Source: Opeltia flavorubescens (Eukaryota > Ascomycota > Lecanoromycetes > Teloschistales > Teloschistaceae). Taken from it: a DNA stretch of 64,000 bases. Each line of letters starts with the position of its first letter. Position 1 is the stretch's first letter. The translations under genes and the position numbers were made by a program. The notes under the pieces are model-generated. The model was not told the DNA's origin and did no database searches. It worked only from the letters and a program-made list of their open reading frames with translations. The stretch is from the NCBI GenBank assembly GCA_000442125.1, contig KE546981.1:124001-188000 (forward strand), given 5' to 3'. Below, piece after piece: positions 10,199 through 22,488 of the stretch.

Positions 10199-12005
10199 TT
10201 ATTTCTGCCTCGTCTTCAGGGAGATTTTCTGTTTCATATCCGGAAGCACCCTTACATCAAACACCATATTCTGCGGTCTCTCATCCGGATTTCCCGTAAG
10301 TTCAAAATCATATTCGAGCAGGAACGTCGCCAGTAGTAATTTGATCATGACGCTGGCGAACCATCGTCCCGGGCATGAGAACCTTCCGTGACCCCAGGTC
10401 AGGTTTCCCGGCTCGATCCCGGCGTAATCGTTCTCGGGCGGCTTTTCTCCTCTCCGTAACTCGATCTCTTTGCCGTAGAAACGGCCGCCGTCGAAGGTGA
10501 GGGGGTTTTCGTAGTATGTCTCATCGCGAGCCATGGGACCTGATGGCATTCGGATGGTTTGTCCGGCGGGGATGGAGGTGCCGTTGGAAAGTTTGATTTC
10601 GGACATGACTTTGCGGTTGAATCCCACTGGAGGGTTTTTCGGTGTCAACATACATCATTGGCTTTTGGGGGACGATGCTTGAAGATCTTCACTTACGGAA
10701 ACTTAAACCATTGAGACGTTGCGACTCCTTTAGAAAACTATCTAGTCGATGCAGACTTTGGACTGTCTCAAGTGTCCAGTTCCCTCCAGTCTGGCGTAGC
10801 GCCTCCTCTGCTTCGGTTCGCAAGAGCCGAACGTACTCTGGCATGACGCAAAGGTTGTACACTGCTTGAAGCGCTGCTGTAGCAGAGTTGTGGAACTAAG
10901 ATACCATAGATCAACGGCGGGCTCGGTCGTGGTTCAGCTGACAGAAATACTCACAGCAGCTGCTGTAAGCAGTATTATCCTCGACGTCAAAAGTTCCGTA
11001 TCATCGTCCTTGGATGATTGTATAAGGAAATTCAGGACAGTGTACTCCTCCTTCGATTTCTTCACGTGAGACGATGGGAACAAGATATTTCGTACCCGGG
11101 TATGGTTACGTTTCAAGCGCCATTTCATCGGCAGCAAATAGACAAGCCACGGCCTCATGAAGGATGGAAAGAGAAGCAGCGCCAGTTTGGTTTTCTCTAC
11201 GTCCATTGGATAGGATCTGACAGGCTCAATCCATTCTTGGTTGTGACATATGGGTGCACCGACAAAGACTCTCGATGAAATGCGGCTGATAAGGGAATAG
11301 ATTGACTTGTATGCAACGTACGCTACTTGATCTGACAAGAAGTCGTGAACATCATCCACAGAGAAGCACATCCTCTTCGAGGACTTACCTCCATTCTCGC
11401 AAGCTTGGAAGACTTCCGGGTATGCGAGCTGTAATTCATGACTCATCTGAGGAACTATGTTCGCTGAAGCAAAACGGTAGAACATTAATACAAGTCGGAG
11501 CTACCGTCTTCTCAGGAGTCTTACACAGGTTCTTGGTCAACGGTCCTCGGCACATATCCGAGCTCAAATGATCCCTTAAAAGAAGGTCCACTCCACTGTA
11601 TTTGCCCAAGACACTATCAACCAGGGCAGCCGTAGCATTGAGACATCGTTCCGGGAGCTTTCGAAGCTCTGGAAGATATTTTGGGCTCAGCACCAGCAGA
11701 TCACCCATCAATGTCTGGACGACATAGTTGGTGTCTTTGTCCTAGATTTCCATCCATCAATAGTCTCAATATCTGAAAGCAGTAAAGCAACTCACGCTCT
11801 GATAGCTTTCATATACTAGCTTTGACCCCTTTCTTAAAAACTGTATGCGAGCGGGCCAGATCCACAGGTTGAATAACCCAGGGTCTGTACCCAGCCTACG
11901 GAGACCAAATTTCCGCCTGGAGGATGGAGCCAATGAGACGCCTACGAATAAGCCAGCCGCGATGACCCAGAAGATGCTGGGGCTTGTCATAAAGTACGAG
12001 CTCAT
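10199..12005 (-). CDS. Cytochrome P450 (P450-2)
   Basis: Six exons on the minus strand (11796-12005, 11525-11741, 11389-11463, 10955-11331, 10697-10895, 10199-10626) join in phase into 501 residues with no stop. The N-terminus has a hydrophobic anchor (SIFWVIAAGLFVGV). Further on come YSGVDLLLRDHLSSDMCRGP, the C-helix-like region, the I-helix TAAAFHNSATAALQ (a degenerate I-helix of the kind seen in ent-kaurene-oxidase-like fungal P450s), the ExxR motif KESQR, GFNRKV.SEI.L.NG, and the haem loop WGHGRFSCPGRW. The order of SRS regions and the cysteine ligand are intact, so it should be an active monooxygenase. It is convergent with the dehydrogenase and probably tailors the same terpenoid. The substrate is unknown. 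Confidence 0.88.
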
Positions 12006-13030
12006 CGTAGCGGAGAGCCAAGTGTCATTGCTAGTCTTGATGACAAGCCGTTGAGGAAGAACTTCTATACTATCCTAAGTGAACTCGTATGACTGGTCCA
12101 GGTAAGATTCTGGGCGGAAGACTTCACCATGCACGAGGACGATAAGAGAATGTTGCCTGCCAAAAGACAAAGTACCCCTCCAACCTTCGCTTGTCAGCCG
12201 CATGTTTGTACAACCATCCATCATCTCCAGCAAGCATGCTCTTACGTCACCCCTCCTATCTCTATCGAAAATACTGGGAGCCTTCTATCTCGTTCTTCTA
12301 CGCATGGCTGAAACAGCTTAGCGAGCTGACGCGCCATGATTCCTGAACGATCTGCAGCCTGACTCTACCTATATGGACTGCAACCATCATCAAATCCAAC
12401 CAGTAAGTGGACGTTTCTCAGCAAGGTTTGCAAGGCTCGCAAGAACGATTGATTAATCAGCCCACATCCCTCGCTGGTTTATCGAGCGTCTTCCGTCGCT
12501 CTCATCATGCAGCCCCCACAAGAAACATGGTGGCCCACCACGACAGTCGTGCAGCAGTAGGCCTCGGAGTATTTTCCTGCGCCTTGCATGAATCAGCGTT
12601 AATCATCATGTCGATCGTATGCCGTTCTCGAAAGATGCCCGTCGGAAAAATCCTTTCCGCTGGATCTATCGCCAGATTCAGCACCATGGTCAAAGAAATT
12701 CTTTGCCTGATAGAGTTGTCTACATCGCTGTGCCTTGTCAGATTGACGTATATTCCTCTAGACTGTTGATCATAGGCGTTTCAACCAAAGCAGAACCTGT
12801 GCGAAATCGTGGCTCTGTCCAAGCCTTGTTTTGCTCGGCCTATAGATCGTGCATCTTGATACATATTGGTACAGCCCCGATCGTTTGAACAATTTGGCAA
12901 CTTGACCTTCTCTTCTTTTTTTGACTGGAGCGCTTCTTTAAATTCCCCGAGGAACATATGCAGCTTCTGTTGTGTGACTTCTGCTACTGTCACGCCATTC
13001 TCACGTTCAGCCCCTCGCGAGTCGAGTGTC
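12006..13030. other. Intergenic, no supportable gene
   Basis: This is a shared upstream region of P450-2 (minus) and the rhodopsin-domain gene (plus). Short minus-strand frames at 12505-12693 and 12781-13032 contain no recognised domain and are not called. Confidence 0.5.
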
Positions 13031-14484
13031 ATGAGCGATCAACGACCGACTATCCTGGGGTTGAGTATTGCTCTCCCTATCATCTCGATATTAGCGGTTT
13101 TCCTACGCTTTCAAGCTCGAAGAATTAAACGTGTGAGCTTTGAGGCAGACGACTGGACCATTTTGGTCGCTCTTGTTAAGCCTCCCGAATGTCTTTGATA
13201 TGTATCGGCATGATCCTCATATTTTTTTTCCCAGGTGCTCACAATAGGCGTAACCCTTACCGTCCTTCTTGGTGAGATATCTTCCCTTCATCTTTCTCAT
13301 TCAAAAATTACGATTCCTAACTTGTTGACACTATCTACAGACTCCAGGTTAGGAAATCTGGGATGGCATACCCGATTCACACCCGAAGGACTGCCGGTCA
13401 ACGACGCTACTTTCCGTCACTATGGAAAGGTAGGTAACCAGCAACCCGTGTTTCCAGCTCCTCGTCCCATAATATTTCCTCTAGGCAGCATTCGCTCTGA
13501 AAGTTCTGCCCTGGCCTTGCGTCGGTGTGCAGAAAATTAGCGTTTTGCTTTTCTACAAGCGAATCTTCATCGATCCACTCTTCCGTACCGTCGTATGGTA
13601 TTTCATTGGATTCTGCGTCGCATGGACGATCGCGTTCGGATTCTCAGTAACGTGTACGTCCATATGTGCACCCGGATGATGCCACACGATCCTGAAGGAT
13701 GCTGATAATGCCTAGTTTCCTGCGTCCCAGTCACTTACGAATGGGATCCCACTGTGAAACCATACTGTATCGACCAGATACTTCTTTACCGCATAGCGCT
13801 CATTACGGATGTAATCATCGATGGTATGCTTTCTGTAATCTCCTCTTTTCAAAACCCCTCGAACCTCGCCACGCTAAGTCCGCCATATATAGCCTTGATT
13901 CTCTCACTTCCAGTGCCCAATATTTGGAAACTGCAGATGCGCACCGGGCAAAAATTCGTCATAATCGGCCTCTTCCTCCTCGGCGGTTTCACGACCGTTA
14001 CCGGCATCATACGCTTGCACTTTCTCAACTACGCCAATGCATCTCTCAAGCATCATCTATTCAATGACTTTGCTTGTGCGTATTACCTTACCCCTTTCCC
14101 CACCACTGCTCATCATCATCATTATCATCTTTCTCCGCTAACCTTTCATACTTCACATACATAGATAATTACGCCCCCGCATTCTACTGGTCCACAATCG
14201 AAACGAACGTCGGAATCCTCAGCGCCTGCCTCCCCACCCTTCGCCCGATCTTCCACGCTTACCCCCTGACGACTTCACTTTCCCATTTGTTCAAAAACTT
14301 CACCAATAGCTTCAGGTCTGCCTTGCATTCCTCAAAAGCCGACGATACGCATCACGTCCCATCTGCTTCGCCGGAAGGTTCGAAGACGGCGATACGGTTG
14401 CATTCTATGGAGGAGGAGGATGGGGACTCGATGGAAATTGATGTGGTTGGGAAGCGGGTGAAGGATGCTAGGCAATGGGTATGA
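13031..14484 (+). CDS. PTH11-like integral membrane protein with fungal rhodopsin domain
   Basis: Seven exons (13031-13174, 13235-13271, 13341-13429, 13485-13653, 13716-13823, 13893-14075, 14165-14484) join in phase to 349 residues. The protein has the seven-helix SAT4/rhodopsin-like fold typical of fungal PTH11-related membrane proteins: an early FLRFQARR...EADDW block after TM1, KVLPWPCVGVQKISVLLFYKR, LILSLPVPNIWKLQM, and the hallmark FYWSTIETNVGILSACLPTL, followed by a cytoplasmic hydrophilic tail. Such proteins are thought to act as surface sensors or orphan receptors, but the ligand and role here are unknown. The first donor is GTTAAG, a weak site. The acceptor at 13892 is preferred because it restores the conserved helix; reading through would add an atypical loop. 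Confidence 0.85.
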
Positions 14485-15652
14485 AGGAGGGTGGTTGTAT
14501 TAAAGACCGGGGGAAACAAAGGGAAGATGGAAATAAAAACTAAACCAAGAGATTTAAAAAGGATGAGATTGTATTGCAGGGGGGACTGACGTCTCTGGGC
14601 ACTCTATCCAATTTTCAATATCTCCTGTTCATATGGGTGACTTGGCAGCTGCTTCTTCTTCTGCAGCCTCATGCTGCTCATTGTAGATATATAGAACTAT
14701 ATATTGTCACTCTTACCCATATGTTTAACGAGTTCTTATGATTTTGCTCATGATAGACGTCATCATTGCTGTGCTTTATATGGAGTTTTCTATGACTGGT
14801 GAAAGTAGTGGATGATTTTAGAGACTTGGTGGCTTTGGAGTTGTTCTGGGTGCTCAGTGCTTGAGCTTTAGGAGCCTTTACTGTGGTTGATTTGCTATAG
14901 ATGCTGGCAATGCCTTTTCGTTCTCTGATCCCCCGATGTTATTTGTTGGAGGAGCATTCGTTGCTCACTGGATGAAAGATCTGGGTCTTTCCATCGGGTC
15001 AAAAGCATGGCGATTAATCCAATTTCCACCATGAAGTTAGTTGCTGAGGGCAGCATATTCTAGTTTCTAATAAATGGTATATGCTCATCGATGTCATACA
15101 ATAAATGGATGGGAAACATGATGGGAGGTTTTGGTTAATTTACGAGATGCAGGGATGGTGGTAATACTGACAAACATCTCATGAAAGCATGGTTCACGAC
15201 ACCAAATTCATGGGCTTGAGAAGGAAAGATGTCGTTCTTGAAGTATGATCACAATCTTGCCTGCAGACTTGCCATCTCAAAAAATGCTAATATAATCCTA
15301 ATAAGGAAAATCTAACCGCAAAATCACACAATGGAAAGGAGCCAACATCTCTTCTTCACAGAAATGATCCAATCCATTGCCACATCTTCAGATTCCATCG
15401 CGCAATTTTCAGATCATATGAGCCATCATAAGATTCAAGCACAGCCGTGAATGATATTGCCTCAAATCGTATGTGTCAAGCCCATTATTTTGGAACCCTC
15501 TAATTATCGGTTGAGGATTCCCACGCCGAGGATGTGCTGGGGCGCTATCGACTTCGAGGACTACTAGGTTCAGCTGAAAACCCTCCTGAAGCATGCACAC
15601 GCGCGCTCAAAGGAAATGACTGAGACTCGGCGACCAAATTCCCAACTTACCG
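14485..15652. other. Intergenic, AT-rich, no gene seen
   Basis: This is the 3' region of the rhodopsin-domain gene and the 3' region of the hypothetical gene that ends at 15653. I see no long open frame, tRNA or repeat here. Confidence 0.6.
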
Positions 15653-16747
15653 TTAGAAAGCTTGAAACTTGGGATTGGGATACGAATATGTGCCAGTATC
15701 AGGGTTACGTGTCATGTATTCAATTCCCTCTTTCTCGTCGATGAAGCACACTTCCTCTCCATCAGGTCTCTGAAACCAACTCCTAATCTTCGCCAACCTA
15801 GACCCTTGTCGAGAGCATTCTTCTGCCTCTGTGACTTCCCCACCGGGTCGCTCAAGGCAGAATTCAAAACCGGCACCGAATTGCAGCAGAAGCGGATGCT
15901 CTGAGGGTTTCCCAAAACAATAATCGCCACATGTCACTAGTCTAGCAACAGTGGTCCTTTCACCGTGACCGGGAAGAATACCGAGGGAGCCGGCACTCGA
16001 GGTATCGGTTTCCAGAACTTCGTCCGGGGCGGTGTAGGTTTGCGGTTCCTCCTCGTCTGTTTCCCATGTTTTGGCGAGGATTAGCCAGGGGTGTCTGTCT
16101 CGGTCGAGATCCATTACGAGGACGTGTCCGGTCATTTGCCAGTCTTCCCAGTGTGGCTTTACTAGGATGTTACCGATTTCACGAATGCGTCGGAGCACCG
16201 TATCGTCGGCTGGGGTAATTAGGATGGGTTTACCGTCTCCTTCGCATGGGTGGCCTTTTACATATATTATGGCTTGAGATGCTACTTCAGCGTAGGACAA
16301 GTCGCCAAATGGCCCCCTTCCTGGCTCTTTTAATAGTCCTTGACGGGGCTCTAGACGACAGGGGATATCTCCATTCAATTTGCCCAACTCAATGACCTCA
16401 GGAAATTGCGAATGATTAATAAACTTAGCCAGGTCATTAGACTGTTGCGCATTTTCCAGCGGTGAATGATAGACTGTGTGCCAGAGCTCAGCCGCATCAT
16501 ACGAAGGGCTAGATTCACCACGCTGTAAATAATGGTTCAAAGCTATCTTGCCCCAGTACACGACATAATCGTCGTAGATTACATTCTTCAAGAGTTGCCG
16601 ATGTCTAGCTTTCTCTTCCTCGAATTTTACAATCGATGGGGTCTGCTTGTCAGCTTGCAAGTCGTACTTGATGGTGATATAGTCATGAATTTCGACAAAG
16701 ATGTTGATGACTGCAGGGGTGATGGCTGGAGGTAGTGGAGATGCCAT
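15653..16747 (-). CDS. Hypothetical protein, 364 aa
   Basis: This is one uninterrupted frame from ATG 16747 (MASPLPPAITPAV) to a TAA at 15653. The frame stays open upstream of the ATG but without an earlier in-frame ATG. No signal peptide, membrane helix or known catalytic motif is visible. The composition is that of a soluble globular protein (many W, D and E residues; segments such as GHVLVMDLDRDRHPWLILAK and CGDYCFGKPSEHPLLLQFG). A GTAAGT site lies 2 bp after the stop codon, so a 3'-UTR intron or an alternative C-terminus is possible. I do not recognise the family. Confidence 0.7.
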   Translation of the reverse strand: MASPLPPAITPAVINIFVEIHDYITIKYDLQADKQTPSIVKFEEEKARHRQLLKNVIYDDYVVYWGKIALNHYLQRGESSPSYDAAELWHTVYHSPLENAQQSNDLAKFINHSQFPEVIELGKLNGDIPCRLEPRQGLLKEPGRGPFGDLSYAEVASQAIIYVKGHPCEGDGKPILITPADDTVLRRIREIGNILVKPHWEDWQMTGHVLVMDLDRDRHPWLILAKTWETDEEEPQTYTAPDEVLETDTSSAGSLGILPGHGERTTVARLVTCGDYCFGKPSEHPLLLQFGAGFEFCLERPGGEVTEAEECSRQGSRLAKIRSWFQRPDGEEVCFIDEKEGIEYMTRNPDTGTYSYPNPKFQAF

Positions 16748-17513
16748 TTGAAACCAATGAGTCCCCCGTGAAGAACCTGAACTTGAAGGGCAAAAGCTTT
16801 TGGAAGAGCATATGAGGACCCTTGGGTAAAGATGAAGCTGTTTCAACGAGTCAGTAATCAGTATAGATGTAAACCGAGGGGACTCGATTCTTATATACTA
16901 GACGAAGAGAAATTGCCGCAAAAGGTTAGTATTTGCTCTTTTCAATTTTATGACTCCTGTTAAGTCACGTGTGAGAGCTTGTATCAAGCTTCNCCCTTTG
17001 CAATTTATAGTGTCGACGGGGCAAGCCATAGTTACTCATGCTGTAGAGAGCTTTGAAACGGGTATCTACATCGGGAGCCTGTACGTAGTGTACAAGCTAT
17101 GAGTATGCATTGTAATCGCGAAGGCTATACCAATGGACTCGATGTATCGACTTTCACGAACCTTCAAAACAGCATCTTCGTGTCGATATCGAAGTCTCCA
17201 GGGATGAGGTAGCACTCGAAATCACGGCTTTGCAGGATGAGGTGTAATATACTACTGACCACAGCTCATCAATCTCTTGACACGAACAGGTTTCCTAAGC
17301 GACATCAATTTAAGAACCACGGCAAATGACTGAATGGTATTAGTCTTTTTGCTTATAGCCGTTACTGCAAAGAGTCATCGTTCGCTATGGTCTTTAAACT
17401 ATCATCGCTGCTTCATGCTTACATATCCGATTCTTCTAGTCATATCATGCAAAGGATATGTTTCATCTTTCCCTCAATCTCCGCCCTCCGCCCGCCCCTC
17501 ACCCCTCGTTCTA
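16748..17513. other. Intergenic, no gene seen
   Basis: This is the upstream region of the hypothetical gene and the 3' flank of the auxilin gene. One N lies at about 16993. No structure I can name was found. Confidence 0.55.
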
Positions 17514-20508
17514 TCAAAGCCCATTCTCCCGCTTGAAACCATCCCAAGCCTCATTCAAAGTAGCAAAGACCGCCGCACTAATCATCCTCTGCTCTGTTGT
17601 CGCCGTGGTGGGTATCTGAAATCCCCTTTAGTCAGTCTAATTCATCATCCATCATTCCCAACACCCATCCCCTCCCGCATCTCAAATACAATCCTCATTT
17701 CCCCCTCCCACAAAGATCAAGGAAAACTAAAAAAAAGGAAAAAGAACATACTTTATCAGGATGCACCCTCGCAATACCTTTCATATAAACCACCTTAACC
17801 TTCCCCGGCAAAATCAACTCCCCCATCCCGACCTTCTTCCACCCACTCTCCTCCCAAAGCACCGTGTCCAAGCTCGCGAGCAAAGCTCTCAAATTCCCTT
17901 CCTTGCCGCTTCTCCACCGCGAAACGCGCTCGGAGACTGTATCCGAGAGAGCGAATTTTTCGTCATCGAGACGTTCAGCCGCTAGGTTCGCGGCGCGGAG
18001 ACGTGTAACAGCTTCACCATCTGCTGTGATGGATGAAGAGGTACCAGAAAGGTCATCCAGAGCAGAGACTTTCGGTTGAGGTTTCGGTTTCGGTCTCGGT
18101 GGTGCTTTCTTCACAGCCGCAGGTCTAGGTTGCGTCGAAGCTCCTTTCACAGCTTGCTCGCACCGATTTCTTCCTGCAATGCTAGTGGCCCCGCCTACGC
18201 CCGCTTCGACACATACTTTCCAGACACCGCCAGCCTCTGCCCATTTCTCCAGCTGCTCCAACGCCTCAGCTTGTCGCGTCATTGCTTTGCCCCAGTAGGC
18301 ATTCATGTCTTTGGAGCCTTCGTCACCTAGATCAATGGTTTCGTTGACACCACGGGAAGGACCGATAAGATCAAGAGTGGTGTTGGTGTCTGCAATACAG
18401 GCTTTTGGGTCTCCGATTTTGAGATGAGAAAGGGCACGGTTGGTAAGAATGACGATCTTCAGCGGATGTGTAGGGGGCAGAGGAGAGAGAGCGGAGGAGT
18501 AATGCGTGGTTGCTTCAGCATAGTCGCCCCTTTTGAAAGCTGCAGTGCCGGCTTGGCGGGAAGTGTGGGAGCTGCGGAGTGCGATTTGAGAGACTGGAGG
18601 TATGTTTCTCTTTGGAACTTGTGGCTGCATTGGTTTTGGGACTATTCTAGGTTGTTGAGGAGGATGTTGGGCGATTGGTTTAGCAATTTCTTTCGGATGG
18701 GAAGTATCCGCCATTCTCTGCGAAGACTCGAAGAGAAGATCTGGCTCCGGAATGGGAGGCTTGGGGGTGATCCTTTTGCGCCGAGCTGGGCTAATGTAAG
18801 CCTCCGCGTTCTCTTCTTCCAGTGCCTGTTTGCTGATTTTACTCCTCGGGTCTCGCCGCGGGATGGATTGGGACTGACGCATGAACTTGGGTTGTAGACC
18901 CTCGTTTGATGTCGCCTGAGTAGTGGGGGATGTAGGTTTTGATATGGAGACGCCTGAATTTGCTGTCTCCGCTTTTGGCCGTGCAGGTTTTCGAGGCGGA
19001 GGCTTAGCGTCGGCCGACTCAAGCATCAAAGCTTCATCTGTTACCTCAGCGTCGTTTCCGGTTGTTGGTTGGTGGGTTTTGGGTTGTGGTTTATGGCCAT
19101 CGATAGGGATATTCGGTGGTGAACCAGATCTCTGCTCGGGTCCTTTCTTTTTGAGGGGGGGCTCCCGCATCCACTTGGGCTGGCTCGAGTCACTGTCCGA
19201 ATTGAGCTCAGCAACTGCCTGGTTGAGTTTCTTTGCTCCAGTCTTCCAAAGCGAATTGGCCGTCTTGAAGAGATTGTTCCCAAGCTCGGCCGCTAATTTT
19301 GAAGGATCTTTTTCGCCATTGACAGGTGACCTGCTGCTTTGCCGCGACTGATGTGAACCGCCTGCTATTGTGTTCCTCATCCACGCTGGCTGAGCATCCT
19401 CAATGGCAGAACTTCGATTGGGTGGAGGGCTTTTCCTGGATTGTCGATCATCGTGGCGTCTGCTCCCTGCTTCAATCCCGCGGCTAGAGCTCCTTGATTC
19501 CTGGTGAGCTTGGTTCAATAGCCAGCCCACAGCTGCTTGAACGTCGGCGCCGGATGGCGTGGATTCGAGGGCTTGTCTGGACTTTTCAGGTGTGAAGCCC
19601 ATGTCTACGAGCTCTGCAAGCGCCCGATCCTTCAATGACAAAGTCGGATCTTGTGCACGATCGATTTTTGTGTTATCTGGAGATGGTGCCCTTTGTACCT
19701 GGGCCTGCGAGAATTCGGACACAGGTCGTCCCAGTAAACCAAGTATGTCATCATCCCCATTCAGATCCCCATGTTCCTTCACTTCCACCGGCTGCGATCC
19801 GGACCTCAGTGATCCTAGACCAAAGGGATCATCTTCATCGGCAGGAGTACTGTCATGGCCTAGGAATGGGGATATTTGCGATCTTTCCCGAAGTTCACCG
19901 GCTCCATCATCTTTTCTACTGAATATTATCGTCTTCAATCCACTCTTAATATCGCCTTCTACAGACTCAAGTCCATGCAGAAGGTCGCTGCTTCGAGAAG
20001 GCGGGTTGCCAGGCGGTCTTTGGCTTGTGTCAATCCCTGCGAAGGGCTTGTTTATCGTAATTGACGGCTTTCGGCTGCCAAAGTCATTGCTTGCGGAGTA
20101 AGGTGGTGGCGTAATAGGATTTGGTGTAGAGCTGCCACTACCAAGCTTCTCCCAGATGTCTTCTTCCTGCCGGCCAGACTGAAGTCCAACATGACCTTGC
20201 TGCTGTTTTGCTCGTTCATCTTGGAGTTTCTTTTGTTGCTCGAGCAGTGANAGATTCTTGCCAGGATTTGCTGCGTTAAAGGCTACCAGATTTGCAAAGC
20301 TGTCGTTGGCGGGTGTCGAAGCATTACTCCTTGCAATTCCATTGGCTGGGGGCTTGTTGTTCGGGACAGTAAGAGGTGTGGTTCTGCCGGAGAGAGGTGG
20401 AGTGGGTCTCAGCGTATGTGAGTAAGAGCTTTGGGTGAAAGGCGGTGGTTTCTGCTTGCCGTTTTCTGAAGTAGACGGTGTCCAGCTTAGGCCAGTGAGG
20501 TCGTCCAT
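17514..20508 (-). CDS. swa2: Auxilin-like clathrin-uncoating factor (UBA-TPR-J domain, Swa2 family)
   Basis: Two exons (17752-20508 and 17514-17615) encode about 952 residues. A long low-complexity N-terminus carries DPFGLGSL and DDDILGLLG patches of the kind that bind clathrin or adaptors. It is followed by a UBA domain at about residues 290-336 (ALAELVDMGFTPEKSRQAL), a disordered region with repeated PxWMR/PKFMR motifs, TPR repeats at about 645-760 (GTAAFKRGDYAEATTHYSSA) and a C-terminal J domain whose HPD motif (ARVHPDK) sits exactly at the intron. The second exon supplies TEQRMISAAVFATLNEAWDG, which ends the J domain. Swa2/auxilin recruits Hsp70 to strip clathrin from vesicles. An N at about 20251 makes one residue unknown. 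Confidence 0.92.
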
Positions 20509-21210
20509 TGCGCAATTGGCGAATGATGTGTCATCGAAGTCCGTAGGGCAATTCCATGTTGAAGAGCATGCTCAAGAATGTCATTATCATTGCGTGATGA
20601 GTTTATGAACTTGTAAATGAGGATGAAGTGCGGTAACAAACAGCCTGTTGTAAAGAAGCTGTCTACTGGCAAACGATAAAGTTGAAGTCGCGCCGGCATG
20701 TACAGTGATCGACCCGAAGAAAGCCCGCTGAGCTAAGCTTCTTTTACAATTATTTTGTAGTGTCTTGAGCGTTATTTATTTTTCATGATTTTACGACGAG
20801 ATCTACAGCAGACCAGATTATAATTCAAGCAAGAGTCTCCTGTATCTATTTTAATTAACTGGAAGAATAGCAGACTCAGCCATTACTGTTTTGAATCAAC
20901 CTGCTAAATCGGGTGAATGTAAGTCTCGAATGAACTTCGTTTGATGCATTTCCCTTAGAACAGAAGGTCCGCGGAGTCAATCATTTCTTCTTTAATTAAC
21001 GTTTTCGCTTTTCATGCTTCCTTACTTTTCAACAGCGCTGACATTCAATTATTACTCTTTCATGCACACATGTATGCTCGACCACATGCAATGCCCTCCT
21101 TGTTCGCTTCACGTTCGCCAAATCGGCCAATGACACCATTTTGTGACCAGTGAAACATCACATAACTCGGCTTGAAGTGATAACAATGTCCTTTCTCGAA
21201 TCACTTCGGT
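20509..21210. other. Intergenic, no gene seen
   Basis: This is the promoter region of the auxilin gene and 3' region of the next gene. No supportable features were found. Confidence 0.6.
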
Positions 21211-21741
21211 TCACCCCAAATCGTCATCCAAATCGTCATTTAAGTTAGGCAGCTGACCATCCAAGAGTAATCTCAACGAGATTTCGATAGTGACATCCAG
21301 TACAACGTCAGTCACGTATGCTTGAAACTCTGGGCCGATCATCCCCCTCCGCAAAGAACGCATCATTATTTGCATGAAGTGTAGGGCAGCATCCCATGGG
21401 ATTGGTACACCGGTAGTCGTACGGAAACTCATGCTCAGCCAATTTATGTGGAAGCCGAAACTTGACTGCTGGGAATTCTGATTTGTGTGTTGCTGCAAGA
21501 GAGCTGCCGCGTGGTTATACATGGCAGCCATGCCATAGGGAGAAGTACCGAGTGACCATGGTTGTATCGATGCAAAGCTGCTCAAAAAGTACCTGATATT
21601 GCCAGTATTGTCGTGATATACTGCTTTCTTGCTAAGACGATGTGAATATGCAGGGATTGTGCTTGTAGCCAGACATTGTGTTGTCCCAAGAAAGAGAGTG
21701 ATTGATAACGAAGCCAGGAAGAACAAGCGGAGAAGATACAT
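21211..21741 (-). CDS. Putative secreted protein of unknown function, 176 aa
   Basis: A single-exon frame starts with a clear signal peptide (MYLLRLFFLASLSITLFLG, then TTQCLA). The mature part of about 150 residues is rich in aliphatic and aromatic residues, has only one Cys (in the signal region), and ends in an acidic tail (NLNDDLDDDLG). It has no known enzyme motif. It could be a small secreted protein or effector-like product; the function is unknown. Confidence 0.65.
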   Translation of the reverse strand: MYLLRLFFLASLSITLFLGTTQCLATSTIPAYSHRLSKKAVYHDNTGNIRYFLSSFASIQPWSLGTSPYGMAAMYNHAAALLQQHTNQNSQQSSFGFHINWLSMSFRTTTGVPIPWDAALHFMQIMMRSLRRGMIGPEFQAYVTDVVLDVTIEISLRLLLDGQLPNLNDDLDDDLG

Positions 21742-22488
21742 CGTTGACTGTTAGCACATCAAGACGCAATACTGTGAGTTTTCAAAAGGGTCCATTGCGA
21801 ACCCATTCGATATTTGACCATAATTTCCAGTGGATCATCAAGGGGCGAGTCATAACCGATGTAGTCGTCCATTCTCCACTGTTTGCGGAGAAAGTCTTCC
21901 GACGACCAAAGGATTGGCTGATATCACAGCACAAATATCGTGAAATCTTTCATGTCGTAATTTCGGATTGGTACGGAGATATTTCCTAGCCTCTGAACTT
22001 CTTTACCACTGGTGTATTGCCGACATTTGATGCGACAGAGCAGACCGTAACGGGCTTCCCACGCGCGGTGACTTGTATGACAGTACGGAGGAACCCTGAC
22101 TAATTATAGAATATGGTTAGCTGCCATTGCATCTATGATTTAATATCACCATCGTCAAAGAGATAAAATATGATCCTGGCTAGTGTATAAGATTAATGGG
22201 CGCAGCAATCGTGAATGAACGATTGTTTGGAAGAATCGCGTGGACTATCGTGAGCTACGTCAACCCTACTCTACCACGCGGAACCCAACTTTCTGAATCG
22301 ACGATGAGAGGCACAGTAACCAAGCCAGCCGCATTTCGTCCTGCCGCATCGATTGACGCTTTCGTCATACCTAACAATATCCAATAACACTCGTGGGACT
22401 GCACCAATTTACAGTCATTGGTGCTGAACCCCCATCCACGAAATCCCACGCCAAGCCTCCGCCTCTGTCGCCACTGCAGCCCCCAATC
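21742..22488. other. Intergenic, no gene seen
   Basis: This region lies between two divergently transcribed hypothetical genes. No supported feature was found. Confidence 0.55.

Noticed and set aside
12407-13032. Small genes between P450-2 and the rhodopsin-domain gene
   Set aside because: The frame at 12407 has no ATG and the minus-strand frames show no motif or splice continuity.
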